This document shows, in pieces, positions 1 through 6,980 of a stretch of 7,670 nucleotides of DNA. The stretch is from a bacterium (GTDB lineage: Bacteria; Chloroflexota; Chloroflexia; Thermomicrobiales; UBA6265), in contig JAPOLF010000096.1 in the NCBI GenBank assembly GCA_029977305.1, positions 1 to 7,670 on the forward strand. The letters run 5' to 3'. Under the pieces are notes generated by a model, which searched no databases, had not been told where the DNA came from, and saw only the letters and a program-made list of their open reading frames with translations. The translations under genes and the position numbers were made by a program. How positions within the stretch are numbered: position 1 is the first letter of the stretch; every line of letters starts with the position of its first letter.

Positions 1-654
1 GGTCTTCGGGTCGAACGCCTTCTTCGCGATCTCCATCATCGCCGACTTCGAGAGCATCATCGCCGCGGATTCCTGCAGCTCGCCGTTCGGTTGACCGTCG
101 GCTCCCATCACGACGCCCTCGGTCTCTGTCTCCGCGGTCACACCGTGCGTCGTCAAGGTGAAGGTGTTCACCGTCGCCAAGTGCCCGCTCGCATGATGGA
201 CATGGATCTCCCGCGTCGTGGTGATCGCGTCGAGGTCCGCCTTCGTCATCCGCGGCGAGTCGAGGAAATAGATCGGGTCAAATCCCCAGCCGATCAGCGG
301 CGTGGCCGGATCCGCGAGTGCCGCCTCCGCCTCCGTCAACCGGGAGATCACCTCGGCGACGCTCCCGCACCCCGGCCGCACCACCCCATCCGGGCCCTTC
401 CGGTCATACCGTCCGAGGTAGGTGTAGTCCCAATACGCGCCATCAGCGGGATGCCCGTGCGCCTCGACGAACCCCGGCACCAGCACGTGGTCCTTGAAGG
501 TCGTGTCCAGTGTGTGGGCACCCCACCCGGACACCTCGTCGAGCGTCCCCACCCCGAGAATCCGCCCATCGGCCACCGCGACGTGCGTCCCCACGGGGTT
601 GCTCGGGTTCATCGTGACGATGGTTCGTGCCTGGAAGATCGTGATCGGACCCAT
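1..654 (-). CDS. YtcJ-like amidohydrolase (amidohydrolase family 3), N-terminal part, cut by window edge
   Basis: The visible 218 residues start at ATG 654-652, six bases after a GGAG ribosome binding site (661-664), and run off the left edge without a stop. The N-terminus is the small beta-sandwich typical of metal-dependent amidohydrolases, with TIVTMNP near residue 11 and VAVADGRILGVG near 26-36. It leads into LVPGFVEAHGHP, where H66 and H68 form the HxH metal-binding pair at the end of the first barrel strand. A second His-rich strand, EIHVHHASGH, follows around residue 142-151. These features match the YtcJ-type subgroup, which hydrolyses amide or related bonds in small molecules, probably in the cytoplasm because no signal peptide is seen. 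The substrate cannot be read from sequence. The remaining catalytic residues lie outside the window. It is co-directional with the GTPase gene upstream, 110 bp away, but repeats in that gap suggest its own promoter. Confidence 0.9.
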   Translation of the reverse strand, partial: MGPITIFQARTIVTMNPSNPVGTHVAVADGRILGVGTLDEVSGWGAHTLDTTFKDHVLVPGFVEAHGHPADGAYWDYTYLGRYDRKGPDGVVRPGCGSVAEVISRLTEAEAALADPATPLIGWGFDPIYFLDSPRMTKADLDAITTTREIHVHHASGHLATVNTFTLTTHGVTAETETEGVVMGADGQPNGELQESAAMMLSKSAMMEIAKKAFDPKT

Positions 655-731
655 CTGCTGCTCCGTTTCCCCTGCTCGCTGACCATCACCTCATGGGTAG
701 CACGGCTTCGCGCCCCGCGGGACCGCCAAGA

Positions 732-753
732 CGGGCCAATTTCGGGCCAATTG
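732..753 (-). promoter_or_regulatory. Tandem 11-bp direct repeat upstream of the amidohydrolase gene
   Basis: On the plus strand, CGGGCCAATTT (732-742) is followed at once by CGGGCCAATTG (743-753): ten of eleven positions are identical with one-helical-turn phasing. Read on the minus strand this is a doubled ATTGGCCCG, with a weaker TTGGCGG continuation just downstream. It lies 77 bp upstream of the amidohydrolase start. Tandem repeats with 11-bp phase are typical of sites for regulators that bind head-to-tail. No convincing -10 or -35 pair was found next to it, so the function is inferred. Confidence 0.4.
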
Positions 754-764
754 CGCCCCTTCTG

Positions 765-1667
765 CTAGGGAAATTCCAGCCCCTCGAGACTCCCCGGCAA
801 CCCGATCGCCACCAACCGCGACAGGCGCGGCCGATCGCCCCATGGCTCCCCCCGCCGCACCTTCCAGCGTTTGCCAACCAATTGGAAGACCGCCTCCCGC
901 TCCGCGTCATCCTCCAGCGCGAGCACCCCCTTCGCCCGGATCACCTCCGCCGGCAGCGCCGCCGCCCACGCCTCGATCTGCGCTCGCCCGATCGGTCCCG
1001 CGATCTCCCAACTCCGGCTCTCGAACGGGTGATCCTCCATCGCCTCGCGGTGTGCTTCGCCAACCCGATCCGCATGGGCTCCCAACAGCAGCGCAAGCGG
1101 CACATTCGCCCCCACCGCATCGATGATCCGCACCCCCGGGATCACCTCCGCCAGCCAGTGGCGGGTCGCCGCGACATCTTCCGCGCTCACCAGATCCACC
1201 TTGTTCAGCACGATGATGTCAGCCGCCTGCAGCTGGCCGATGATCTGCCGCCCCATCCGCGGATCGGCCGCCCGTTCCCGCACCGTCTCGGCGTCGGTGA
1301 CCACGATCACGCCGTCCAGACGAAATCCCGGCAGGGTGCCGAACTGTCCGATCTTCCACGGATCTGACACCCCGCTCGCCTCGATCACCACCGCATCCAG
1401 CCGCGGCTCCCGCTCCAGCAGCGGATAGAGCGTCAGCGGAAACTCCGCCGCCAACGAGCAGCAGATGCACCCATTGCTCAGTTCGATCGTCTCCCCATCC
1501 GCCGACACCACCAGCGATGCATCGATGTTGATGGCGCCGAAGTCGTTGACGATGACCGCGATCCGTCGCCCCGCGTTCTCCCGCAGGATGCGGTTGAGCA
1601 GCGTCGTCTTCCCCGCCCCGAGAAACCCGCCGATCACGGTGAATGGGATTGGAAGATGTGCGCTCAT
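765..1667 (-). CDS. G3E-family GTPase / CobW-like metallochaperone
   Basis: The product is 300 aa, starting at ATG 1667-1665 with GAAGGA (1675-1680) seven bases upstream. An in-frame ATG at 1802 would add 45 residues but has no ribosome binding site, adds no family-like sequence and runs into the divergent gene. The protein has the full G3E signature. Walker A is GGFLGAGKT (13-21). The CxCC metal-binding motif is C67, C69, C70 within NGCICC. A switch-like segment EASGVSDP spans 96-103, and the guanine-specificity motif NKVD is at 155-158. A CobW C-terminal domain begins near R244-AKG. Members of this family couple GTP hydrolysis to delivery of zinc, cobalt or other metals, or to activation of a metalloenzyme. 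The CxCC motif favours the zinc/CobW branch, but the client protein is not identifiable. The nearest neighbour downstream is a metal-dependent hydrolase, which is suggestive only. At 300 aa it is slightly short for the family. Confidence 0.93.
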   Translation of the reverse strand: MSAHLPIPFTVIGGFLGAGKTTLLNRILRENAGRRIAVIVNDFGAINIDASLVVSADGETIELSNGCICCSLAAEFPLTLYPLLEREPRLDAVVIEASGVSDPWKIGQFGTLPGFRLDGVIVVTDAETVRERAADPRMGRQIIGQLQAADIIVLNKVDLVSAEDVAATRHWLAEVIPGVRIIDAVGANVPLALLLGAHADRVGEAHREAMEDHPFESRSWEIAGPIGRAQIEAWAAALPAEVIRAKGVLALEDDAEREAVFQLVGKRWKVRRGEPWGDRPRLSRLVAIGLPGSLEGLEFP

Positions 1668-1722
1668 TGCAGCGTCCTTCGCCGTGTTGCGGGGCCGGTA
1701 GCCTTTAGCAATACTAGCGAGC

Positions 1723-1736
1723 GGGAGGCGCCTCCC
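1723..1736. promoter_or_regulatory. Perfect 14-bp palindrome in a divergent intergenic region
   Basis: GGGAGGCGCCTCCC is its own reverse complement. It lies in the 137 bp between the start of the GTPase gene (1667, minus strand) and the start of the beta-helix gene (1805, plus strand), about 55 bp from the first and 68 bp from the second. With no loop it looks more like an operator for a dimeric repressor than a terminator. I could not place convincing sigma-70 promoters on either side. It could control either gene or both. Confidence 0.4.
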
Positions 1737-1743
1737 ACCGTAT

Positions 1744-1774
1744 CCGATCCTCAAGCCGTATGGACCAGGATCGG
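1744..1774. repeat. 8-bp inverted repeat upstream of the beta-helix gene
   Basis: CCGATCCT (1744-1751) and AGGATCGG (1767-1774) are exact reverse complements separated by 15 bases. The pair lies just before the ribosome binding site at 1793-1799. It could form a leader hairpin in the mRNA or serve as a spaced operator. An 8-bp match of this kind can also arise by chance. Confidence 0.3.
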
Positions 1775-1804
1775 TGCGACGAGACTTGGCTGAAGGAGGC
1801 ATCG

Positions 1805-3136
1805 GTGGACCAGCACCAATTCGATGAGTTCGCCCGACGACTCGCCCAGCCGCTCACCCGGCGCGGCGGCCTCCGGGGCATTGCCGCCGCCATCGCCGGC
1901 CTCACCGTCGGCATCCCGGCGGCCGACGCCGCCCGCAAGGCCAGCCGCCGCCACGAGAAGCTCGCCTGCCGCAACCTCCACAGCCAGTGCACCTCCGACG
2001 ACCAGTGCTGCACCAACAACTGCGCCCCCGTGCCACCCTACGAAGGCACTGGCTTCCGCTGTGCCCGCGGCCACCATCGCCGGAAGGGCGACGGCAAGAA
2101 GAACGGCGGGGGAGGCGTCGATCCCTGCGACCAGACCTGCACCGTTTGTCCCACCTGCGCCTACACCACCATCACCGCTGCGGTGATGAACGCACAATCC
2201 GGCAGCACCATCTTCATTGCCCCGGGCATCTACGAGGAAGAGATTGTCTTGGTTGGCGATGGCCCGTCCGTGCTTACCTTCGATCGCTGTGGTTGCACCG
2301 GTGAGGTCATCTGGCGTGGCGTGCCGGCGGGTTCGCAGTCCTCCGGCCCTCAGCCCCAAGGCCCGGGATATTATCCCTGCACGCTTGGCGTCATCGGCGA
2401 GCGGGACGTGACCATCCGCAACATTTCGATGGTCGGTTCGCCATCTGCTGGCTTCGCCAACGCGCAAATCCTTGTTGCGAATGACCCGATCAACAACCTG
2501 AGCACCTTCCGTGCAGACGCGGTGGTGTTCCGGGACATGCTGACGGCGGACTCCTATGGCGTGGCGCCGCTCTTGATCTCTGGCCGGGTCTCAGCCAGTG
2601 TGGAAAACTGCACGTTCCAGAACAACACCAGGTACTACACTGGCGGCGTGGAGTTTATGGGGACCAGAGATGGTTCAGCGCTTGCGATCACCAATTCGCT
2701 GTTCACTGAAAACAGTGGACGTAACCATGCCGGGGCAATCCACGTGGAAGGCGCCAGCCTGACGGTGAGCGACACCACCATCACCGCGAACGAGTGCTAC
2801 GAAGAGTTCGGCGGTGGAGCCGTCACCCTTTACCCGGGAACGAGCGCAACGTTCACTGACAGCACGATCTCGGCCAACGTTGGCACCGGAGTTGGTGGGG
2901 GCTTCTACGTGGTCGCCGACGTCGACGAAGTGGGAGCATCGATTGATCTAACCTTGGCAGGCGCAACCACGGTCACCGGCAATACCGCTGGTTCGGTCGC
3001 TGGTGGTCTCGCGGTGGATGGCACGTTTGCCACCGTCACCGGCGCCACGACTCGCGTCAGTGGAAACAATCCCGACCAGTGTGCCGAACGAACGGACGGT
3101 GTGAACTGGACCATCGTCGCGGGGTGCGCTTACTAG
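1805..3136 (+). CDS. Exported knottin-like module plus right-handed beta-helix protein
   Basis: The product is 443 aa. I chose GTG 1805 because a very strong AAGGAGG (1793-1799) sits five bases before it; ATG 1760, in frame upstream, has none. The choice also puts the leader's Arg-Arg at residues 19-20, as in the two sister genes. Residues 1-42 are a twin-arginine-like leader: TRRGGLRG, then a hydrophobic AIAGLTVG stretch and AADA. Residues 55-86 form one C-x6-C-x5-CC-x3-C-x12-C module with knottin spacing. A basic, Gly-rich linker (about 88-104) and a tight cluster C108, C112, C115, C118 follow. From residue 120 come the hallmarks of pectate-lyase-like parallel beta-helices: YTTITAAV, STIFIAPGIYEEE, then rungs such as VENCTFQNN, ITNSLFTEN, VSDTTITANE and FTDSTISANV. 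The helix body may bind or cleave a polysaccharide, or act as a structural stalk; no catalytic residues can be named. It probably acts outside the membrane. Confidence 0.88.
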   Translation: MDQHQFDEFARRLAQPLTRRGGLRGIAAAIAGLTVGIPAADAARKASRRHEKLACRNLHSQCTSDDQCCTNNCAPVPPYEGTGFRCARGHHRRKGDGKKNGGGGVDPCDQTCTVCPTCAYTTITAAVMNAQSGSTIFIAPGIYEEEIVLVGDGPSVLTFDRCGCTGEVIWRGVPAGSQSSGPQPQGPGYYPCTLGVIGERDVTIRNISMVGSPSAGFANAQILVANDPINNLSTFRADAVVFRDMLTADSYGVAPLLISGRVSASVENCTFQNNTRYYTGGVEFMGTRDGSALAITNSLFTENSGRNHAGAIHVEGASLTVSDTTITANECYEEFGGGAVTLYPGTSATFTDSTISANVGTGVGGGFYVVADVDEVGASIDLTLAGATTVTGNTAGSVAGGLAVDGTFATVTGATTRVSGNNPDQCAERTDGVNWTIVAGCAY

Positions 3137-3157
3137 ACATTGCCGGAGTCCGAGGTT

Positions 3158-3190
3158 GACGTGCCCGAGCCCGCAAGGTTCGGGCACGTC
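3158..3190 (+). terminator. Strong hairpin with short T run after the beta-helix gene
   Basis: GACGTGCCCGA (3158-3168) pairs perfectly with TCGGGCACGTC (3180-3190). Three further inner pairs, one of them G-U, leave a five-base loop. GTTTT follows directly at 3191-3195. It begins 21 bases after the stop codon of the beta-helix gene, the expected place for an intrinsic terminator. The T run is short, so termination may be partial. Confidence 0.75.
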
Positions 3191-3191
3191 G

Positions 3192-3419
3192 TTTTCCCTG
3201 ACCATTGATTGCTCTGGCCGCTGCGTCGCCAAGCCCGATGGCACCACCAGCGTGAACGGCAATCCCAACCAGATCGCGATGTTCTCGAACACCGCGTGCC
3301 AACCCGCAGGTGACTGCCCACCGAACTCCGGCCGAGAGCGCCGCGTGCCGATCCAGCAGTGGTCACCATGCATGATCGGCAACGATCCCTCCGGCAACTA
3401 CTGCGCTGTCGTCTATGTG
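3192..3419 (+). pseudogene. Relic of a cysteine-rich protein gene, matching the C-terminus of the next gene
   Basis: The frame stays open to a TGA at 3561-3563. From about 3192 to 3419 it reads like a real secreted protein, with six cysteines and mostly G or C third positions. Its last part aligns by eye with the C-terminus of the 28-Cys protein at 3579. FSNTACQPAGDC matches WSNVTCNSSQDC, and QQWSPC followed by PSGNYCAVVYV matches QTWSVC followed by PGSYCVGYVAD. It has no leader, no ribosome binding site and no good start; its 5' edge abuts the terminator at 3158-3190. After 3419 the protein-like character stops and the frame runs through the promoter repeats of the next gene. I read it as the 3' remnant of a tandem duplicate. 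Less likely, it is the tail of the beta-helix gene lost by frameshift. Confidence 0.6.
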
Positions 3420-3452
3420 AGGGGAGCCAGCCTGCGCCGTGACCACAATGGT

Positions 3453-3465
3453 GCGGAGGCTCCGC
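3453..3465. repeat. Short inverted repeat upstream of the TTCCGTGG promoter repeats
   Basis: GCGGAG (3453-3458) and CTCCGC (3460-3465) are exact reverse complements around a single G. It lies three bases before the tandem repeats that precede the 28-Cys gene. It has no counterpart at the collagen-like gene's promoter, so it may be unrelated to their shared control. Confidence 0.25.
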
Positions 3466-3468
3466 CAC

Positions 3469-3527
3469 TTCCGTGGCGATTCCGTGGTGAATCCGCACTA
3501 TGCCGGACGCGGTCTATTCAGCATAAT
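3469..3527 (+). promoter_or_regulatory. Activator-type promoter of the 28-Cys gene: two 11-bp repeats plus -10 box
   Basis: TTCCGTGGCGA (3469-3479) and TTCCGTGGTGA (3480-3490) are adjacent, with a degenerate third copy starting ATCCG at 3491. Exactly 31 bases after the second copy is CATAAT (3522-3527), five of six matches to the -10 consensus. No -35 match exists at the right spacing. That, with head-to-tail repeats ending near -44, fits an activator-dependent promoter. The same repeats at the same distance from a -10 box precede the collagen-like gene. Confidence 0.65.
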
Positions 3528-3578
3528 TCATCCGACACGGAGTTCGTGTCCGCTGAACCATGAATGAGGGGCACCCAC

Positions 3579-4514
3579 ATGGAAAACGCACGCTTCGACG
3601 CCTTGGCGAAAGCCCTCGGCGCACCGGTCAACCGGCGGTGGCTCGCCGCGGCCGCCATCCTCGGGCTGATGCCCGCCCAGGCATTTGCCGAGGGCCCCGA
3701 CGCCGAGATGATCCCTCCCCCATGCCGACGCATTCGCCAGCAGTGCGCCACCGGCGCCGAGTGCTGCTCCGGCCGCTGCATCCTCAAGGCCGACGGCACC
3801 TCCCGCTGTGGTCGCAAGCATGGTCGCAAGCGCGGCGGTGGCGGCGGCGGGCGCGATGGTGGCGGAGGAGGCGGCGGTGGCACCTGTGGCACCGAGGGCA
3901 CCCTGTGCACCACATCAGCCGAATGCTGCGAGGATTTCGACTGTCAGATCACGGGGCCGAATGAATTCCGGTGCCTGCCGGCACCGCCGCCGCAAACGGT
4001 CGTGCTCGGCAACCCATGCAATCCGCAGGACACCTGTGAAGAAGGCACGTGCCAGACCTATACGGATTCAATGAAGGCGACGATGAACCCGATGAATCCG
4101 GAGCAAACGTATTGCTTGCTCAACCTGGGCGCTGCCTGCGATGCGAGTGACCCGGACCACGTGAATTGGTCCAGCAGCAACTGGCCCGGATGCAAAGGCA
4201 CCCAGTGCTGGGGCTCCATCTGCGGAAACAAGGTGAACGTCAACACCCCGTCTGAGCCCTGTGGAAACACGATGGACAGTTGCAAGAACTCCGGGCACAA
4301 CGTCTGGATGCCCGGTGCCGGCGGCGGAATCTGCTCGACCGACGTGGAGGGCAATGGCTACCAATTCTCGAGTTGGAGCAACGTCACGTGCAATTCATCA
4401 CAGGATTGTTCCATGAACCAGCGTTGCGCCGAGATTCAGACATGGTCCGTGTGCAATGGCAGTGGAATGTACACCTCACCGGGATCGTACTGCGTCGGCT
4501 ACGTCGCCGATTAG
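3579..4514 (+). CDS. Exported 28-cysteine protein with two knottin-like modules
   Basis: The product is 311 aa. ATG 3579 has GAGGGG (3566-3571) seven bases upstream; the in-frame ATG at 3564 lies too close to that site to use it. Residues 1-37 are the leader: an amphipathic stretch, NRRWL with Arg-Arg at 19-20, a short hydrophobic segment and cleavage probably after AFA. Two modules follow: C49-x6-C56-x5-C62-C63-x3-C67-x9-C77 and C103-x6-C110-x5-C116-C117-x4-C122-x9-C132. They are separated by a basic Gly-rich linker (79-102). Residues 147-305 hold 16 further cysteines with no family I recognise. The total of 28 cysteines is even, consistent with full disulfide pairing outside the cytoplasm. 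The C-terminal part has a decayed relative just upstream (3192-3419). The function is unknown. It could be a surface, adhesive or toxin-like protein, and the sequence does not decide between these. Confidence 0.85.
   Translation: MENARFDALAKALGAPVNRRWLAAAAILGLMPAQAFAEGPDAEMIPPPCRRIRQQCATGAECCSGRCILKADGTSRCGRKHGRKRGGGGGGRDGGGGGGGGTCGTEGTLCTTSAECCEDFDCQITGPNEFRCLPAPPPQTVVLGNPCNPQDTCEEGTCQTYTDSMKATMNPMNPEQTYCLLNLGAACDASDPDHVNWSSSNWPGCKGTQCWGSICGNKVNVNTPSEPCGNTMDSCKNSGHNVWMPGAGGGICSTDVEGNGYQFSSWSNVTCNSSQDCSMNQRCAEIQTWSVCNGSGMYTSPGSYCVGYVAD
3813..3884 (+). repeat. Low-complexity Gly/basic linker coding tract
   Basis: These 24 codons encode residues 79-102 of the 28-Cys protein: a basic RKHGRKR followed by two Gly runs split by RD. 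The DNA is a near-continuous GGN tract. It works as a flexible spacer between the two knottin-like modules. Tracts like this can change length by slippage or recombination. Confidence 0.7.
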
Positions 4515-4549
4515 TGCTCGATCGGGGCAATTGAGACGCCCTTGTTCAT

Positions 4550-4575
4550 CGGCGCCCGCGGAAACGCGGGCGCCG
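4550..4575. terminator. Hairpin with GAAA tetraloop between convergent genes
   Basis: The arms GGCGCCCGCG (4551-4560) and CGCGGGCGCC (4565-4574) pair perfectly, plus one outer C-G pair, closing on GAAA, a stable GNRA loop. It sits between the stop of the 28-Cys gene (4514) and the stop of the STAND gene (4599), so it could serve both strands. Neither side has a T run, so it is not a classical intrinsic terminator. It may protect the mRNA 3' end or assist another mode of termination. Confidence 0.55.
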
Positions 4576-4598
4576 CTCGTTGGGGCGTGATCAGGTCA

Positions 4599-6941
4599 TC
4601 AGTGGGAGACGAACGTCGCAACCAGCGCCAATAACTCGCGATTGCTCACGGGTTCGTGCCGCCGCTTCGCCGCCGCCAATTCCCGCATCGGCAGCACCTC
4701 GCCGATCAGCACCCGCACCGCCTCGATCCGCTCCTGCCAGTGCTTCCAGACCAGGATCCGCCGAGCCGCCGCCAAGTCTTCCGAGGCATCGATCAGGCGG
4801 AGCGCCGCCCGCGCATTCTCCAGCGTCGGGTGCGCCATGATCGCCGACGCCGCTGCCACCAGCGACACCACGATCGCCCATCGATCTTCTGAGCCGAAGG
4901 CATCCTCCAGCAGGAGGCGGGCCGTGCTCAGCGCCTCCTCGATCCGACCCTGGTCGACCAGCACGCACACCAGATGCGCCCGTGAGCTCAGCGCGTAGAT
5001 GAGCGCGCCCAATCCCTCGCGGATCGCGATCGTCCGCTCGAATCGCCGCTCCGCCTCTTTCAACTCCCCGTGGTACTGCGCGAAGATTCCGGCGAGATTG
5101 TGGATCATCGCCACCGGCAGACTCGGCGACAGCGTCTCGGCGACGGCGAGCGCTTCCGCCAGCAACTCGGCGCACAGCGGACCGGAATCATTGGTGGCGA
5201 GCATCGTCCGAACCCGTTCCCCCATCGCCAACATCCGCAACTCCGGATCCTCCACGATGGTGGCAAGCCGCTGCATCTCCTCCGCATACTTGAGCGACAC
5301 GGGGATGTCGTTCTGCAGGAACGCGAAGTACGATCCCCAATGCGCCGTCCAGCAACTATTCGTGCTCACCGTCTCAGGGTGAATCGTGCTGATCACCCGG
5401 ACCCATCGTCGCGCCTCCGAAGTCTCCGATCGCGCCTGCCAGAACGTCCCGAGGTTCGCGATCAGCTTGTGTGCCACATCCCCTTCCCCCGGGGTCTCGC
5501 TCACCCAGCACAGTGCCCAGTTCAAGTTCTCCCGGTCACGATCGAACTGCGCCAGCCAGACGTCCGGCTCCGGGCTGAGCACATGCATCTCGATAGATTC
5601 ATATTCATCGGCGAGGAAGTGCACCAGCGCGCGCTCTGCCGTGTGCTCTTTCCCCGCAGCGCGCAACAGCGGCCGGGCGAACATCCGGAACGCCTGCAAC
5701 ATCCGCCACCGCTGACCGAACGGGAGGTCATCCGTCGGTAGCGGCTCGATGAAGTTCTTGTTGTCAAGCGCGGTGAGGATGGCGAGCACATCCGCGTCGC
5801 GCGCCGAGACCGCCGTCGCCAGCGCCTCAGCGATCCCCAGATCGAATTCCCCCGGCACGATGGAGAGCGCAAGCAACAGCTGCTGCTCCTGTTGTGTGAG
5901 CAGATCGAACGTCCAGCCGATTGCGGCGGCCATCGTCTCGAATCGCTGCCGCTTCCCCGGTTCCTGTGAGAGCACCGCCATCCCGCTCGATTCGAGCAGC
6001 GTCAGCAGTGCATGGGGGGAATACGCATCTGATTGCGCCGCTGCCAACTCGATCGCCAACGGCAGCCCATTGAGCAATCGGCCGATCTCGCCGATCGTGA
6101 AGGCATTCCCCGCGTGCAGGTGGAAGCCTCGGTTCACCAATGCGGCGCGTGCGGCGAACAGCTCCACCGACTCCGTCGCCATCACCCCGTTGAGATCCCC
6201 CGCCTCGATCATCTCCGCGGTTGGCGCTGTGAGCGACCCCACCACCACCACGGAGAACCGCCGCCCGCTCAGCCGCATGCGACTCGAGACGACAACGCAC
6301 AATCCGGGACACTGGTCGAGCAGGTGGTTCAGCGCCTCTTCCAAGCCATCGACCCGATCGACATCGTCGAGCACCACCACCCACTCGCCGTCGCCGAGGT
6401 CGTGCTGGAGGCGTTCACGCCAGTGCGGTTCGTCGTCGCTCAAATCGATCGCCCGTGCCAGACCGCGGATCACCTCGTCGCCGGTGCTGGCCGCGTGACA
6501 TTCGACGATCACCACCCGCTTGCCGTGCCACGCCGCCCACTGCCGCGCCGCCTCCTGCGCCACGACGCTCTTGCCGATCCCCGCCGGCCCGACGACCTGC
6601 ACCGTCATTCGCCCCGCCGAGAGATGCCGCGTGATCGCGGCGATTTCCGCCGCTCGACCCACGACCTCACCGCTGCTGCGCTGATGGTGATGGTTGGGAC
6701 CACGCTGCACGCCACGGTCCACCGCCGCCGCCGCGACTTCTCGGTCGACCGCCGTCAGATCAAGCGCATCGGACAACCGGCGCATGGTGTTTGGGTGGGG
6801 GGTGGTGACCAGTCCCCGCTCAATGTCGCTGATCGTCCGCAGCGACACCCCCGAGACCGCCGCAAGCTCACTCTGACTCAGGAGCGCCCGCTTGCGCGCA
6901 TTCCGCAATAGGTCAGCGATGTTGGGTGGATTCGTTGACAT
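4599..6941 (-). CDS. XRE-NB-ARC-TPR (STAND) transcriptional regulator
   Basis: The product is 780 aa, starting at ATG 6941-6939 with GGGAG (6949-6953) seven bases upstream. Residues 8-63 are a XRE-type helix-turn-helix with the recognisable SQSELAAVSGVSLRTISDIE core. Residues about 92-310 are an NB-ARC/STAND ATPase: Walker A GPAGIGKS (118-125), Walker B VVVLDDVD (188-195), a sensor-like VVVSSR (216-221), ESVELFAARAA (257-267) and GLPLAIELAA (292-301). The remaining 450 residues are mostly helical with TPR-like repeats, for example LKEAERRFERTIAIREGLG. In this class an NTP-controlled switch relays a signal bound by the TPR region to the DNA-binding domain. There is no SARP-type DNA-binding domain. 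It is divergent from the collagen-like gene, with a 216-bp shared intergenic region. It converges on the 28-Cys gene, so it could control both. The signal is unknown. Confidence 0.92.
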   Translation of the reverse strand: MSTNPPNIADLLRNARKRALLSQSELAAVSGVSLRTISDIERGLVTTPHPNTMRRLSDALDLTAVDREVAAAAVDRGVQRGPNHHHQRSSGEVVGRAAEIAAITRHLSAGRMTVQVVGPAGIGKSVVAQEAARQWAAWHGKRVVIVECHAASTGDEVIRGLARAIDLSDDEPHWRERLQHDLGDGEWVVVLDDVDRVDGLEEALNHLLDQCPGLCVVVSSRMRLSGRRFSVVVVGSLTAPTAEMIEAGDLNGVMATESVELFAARAALVNRGFHLHAGNAFTIGEIGRLLNGLPLAIELAAAQSDAYSPHALLTLLESSGMAVLSQEPGKRQRFETMAAAIGWTFDLLTQQEQQLLLALSIVPGEFDLGIAEALATAVSARDADVLAILTALDNKNFIEPLPTDDLPFGQRWRMLQAFRMFARPLLRAAGKEHTAERALVHFLADEYESIEMHVLSPEPDVWLAQFDRDRENLNWALCWVSETPGEGDVAHKLIANLGTFWQARSETSEARRWVRVISTIHPETVSTNSCWTAHWGSYFAFLQNDIPVSLKYAEEMQRLATIVEDPELRMLAMGERVRTMLATNDSGPLCAELLAEALAVAETLSPSLPVAMIHNLAGIFAQYHGELKEAERRFERTIAIREGLGALIYALSSRAHLVCVLVDQGRIEEALSTARLLLEDAFGSEDRWAIVVSLVAAASAIMAHPTLENARAALRLIDASEDLAAARRILVWKHWQERIEAVRVLIGEVLPMRELAAAKRRHEPVSNRELLALVATFVSH

Positions 6942-6980
6942 TGCCGCACTCCCACCAGTGCTGCTCGCTCAACGCCGAAG

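Noticed and set aside
1668..1802. 45-residue N-terminal extension of the GTPase
   Set aside because: The extension has no family-like sequence and no ribosome binding site, and covers the divergent regulatory region. ATG 1667 has GAAGGA seven bases upstream.
1760..1804. Upstream ATG for the beta-helix gene, adding 15 residues
   Set aside because: No ribosome binding site, and it would shift the leader's RR away from residue 19-20. GTG 1805 has AAGGAGG at ideal distance.
3156..3563. Intact 135-aa gene starting at TTG 3156
   Set aside because: The start lies at the foot of the terminator hairpin with no usable ribosome binding site. The tail runs through the next gene's promoter repeats and loses protein-like character.
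1967..3974. Calling the cysteine proteins toxins because of conotoxin-like spacing
   Set aside because: Cysteine spacing supports a fold at most. The attached beta-helix and collagen bodies point at least as well to structural or adhesive roles, and there is no immunity or secretion partner in view.
6033..6911. Long open frame on the plus strand opposite the STAND gene
   Set aside because: It is Arg/Pro/His-rich low-complexity sequence, the usual antisense shadow in GC-rich DNA. The minus-strand frame has clear domains.
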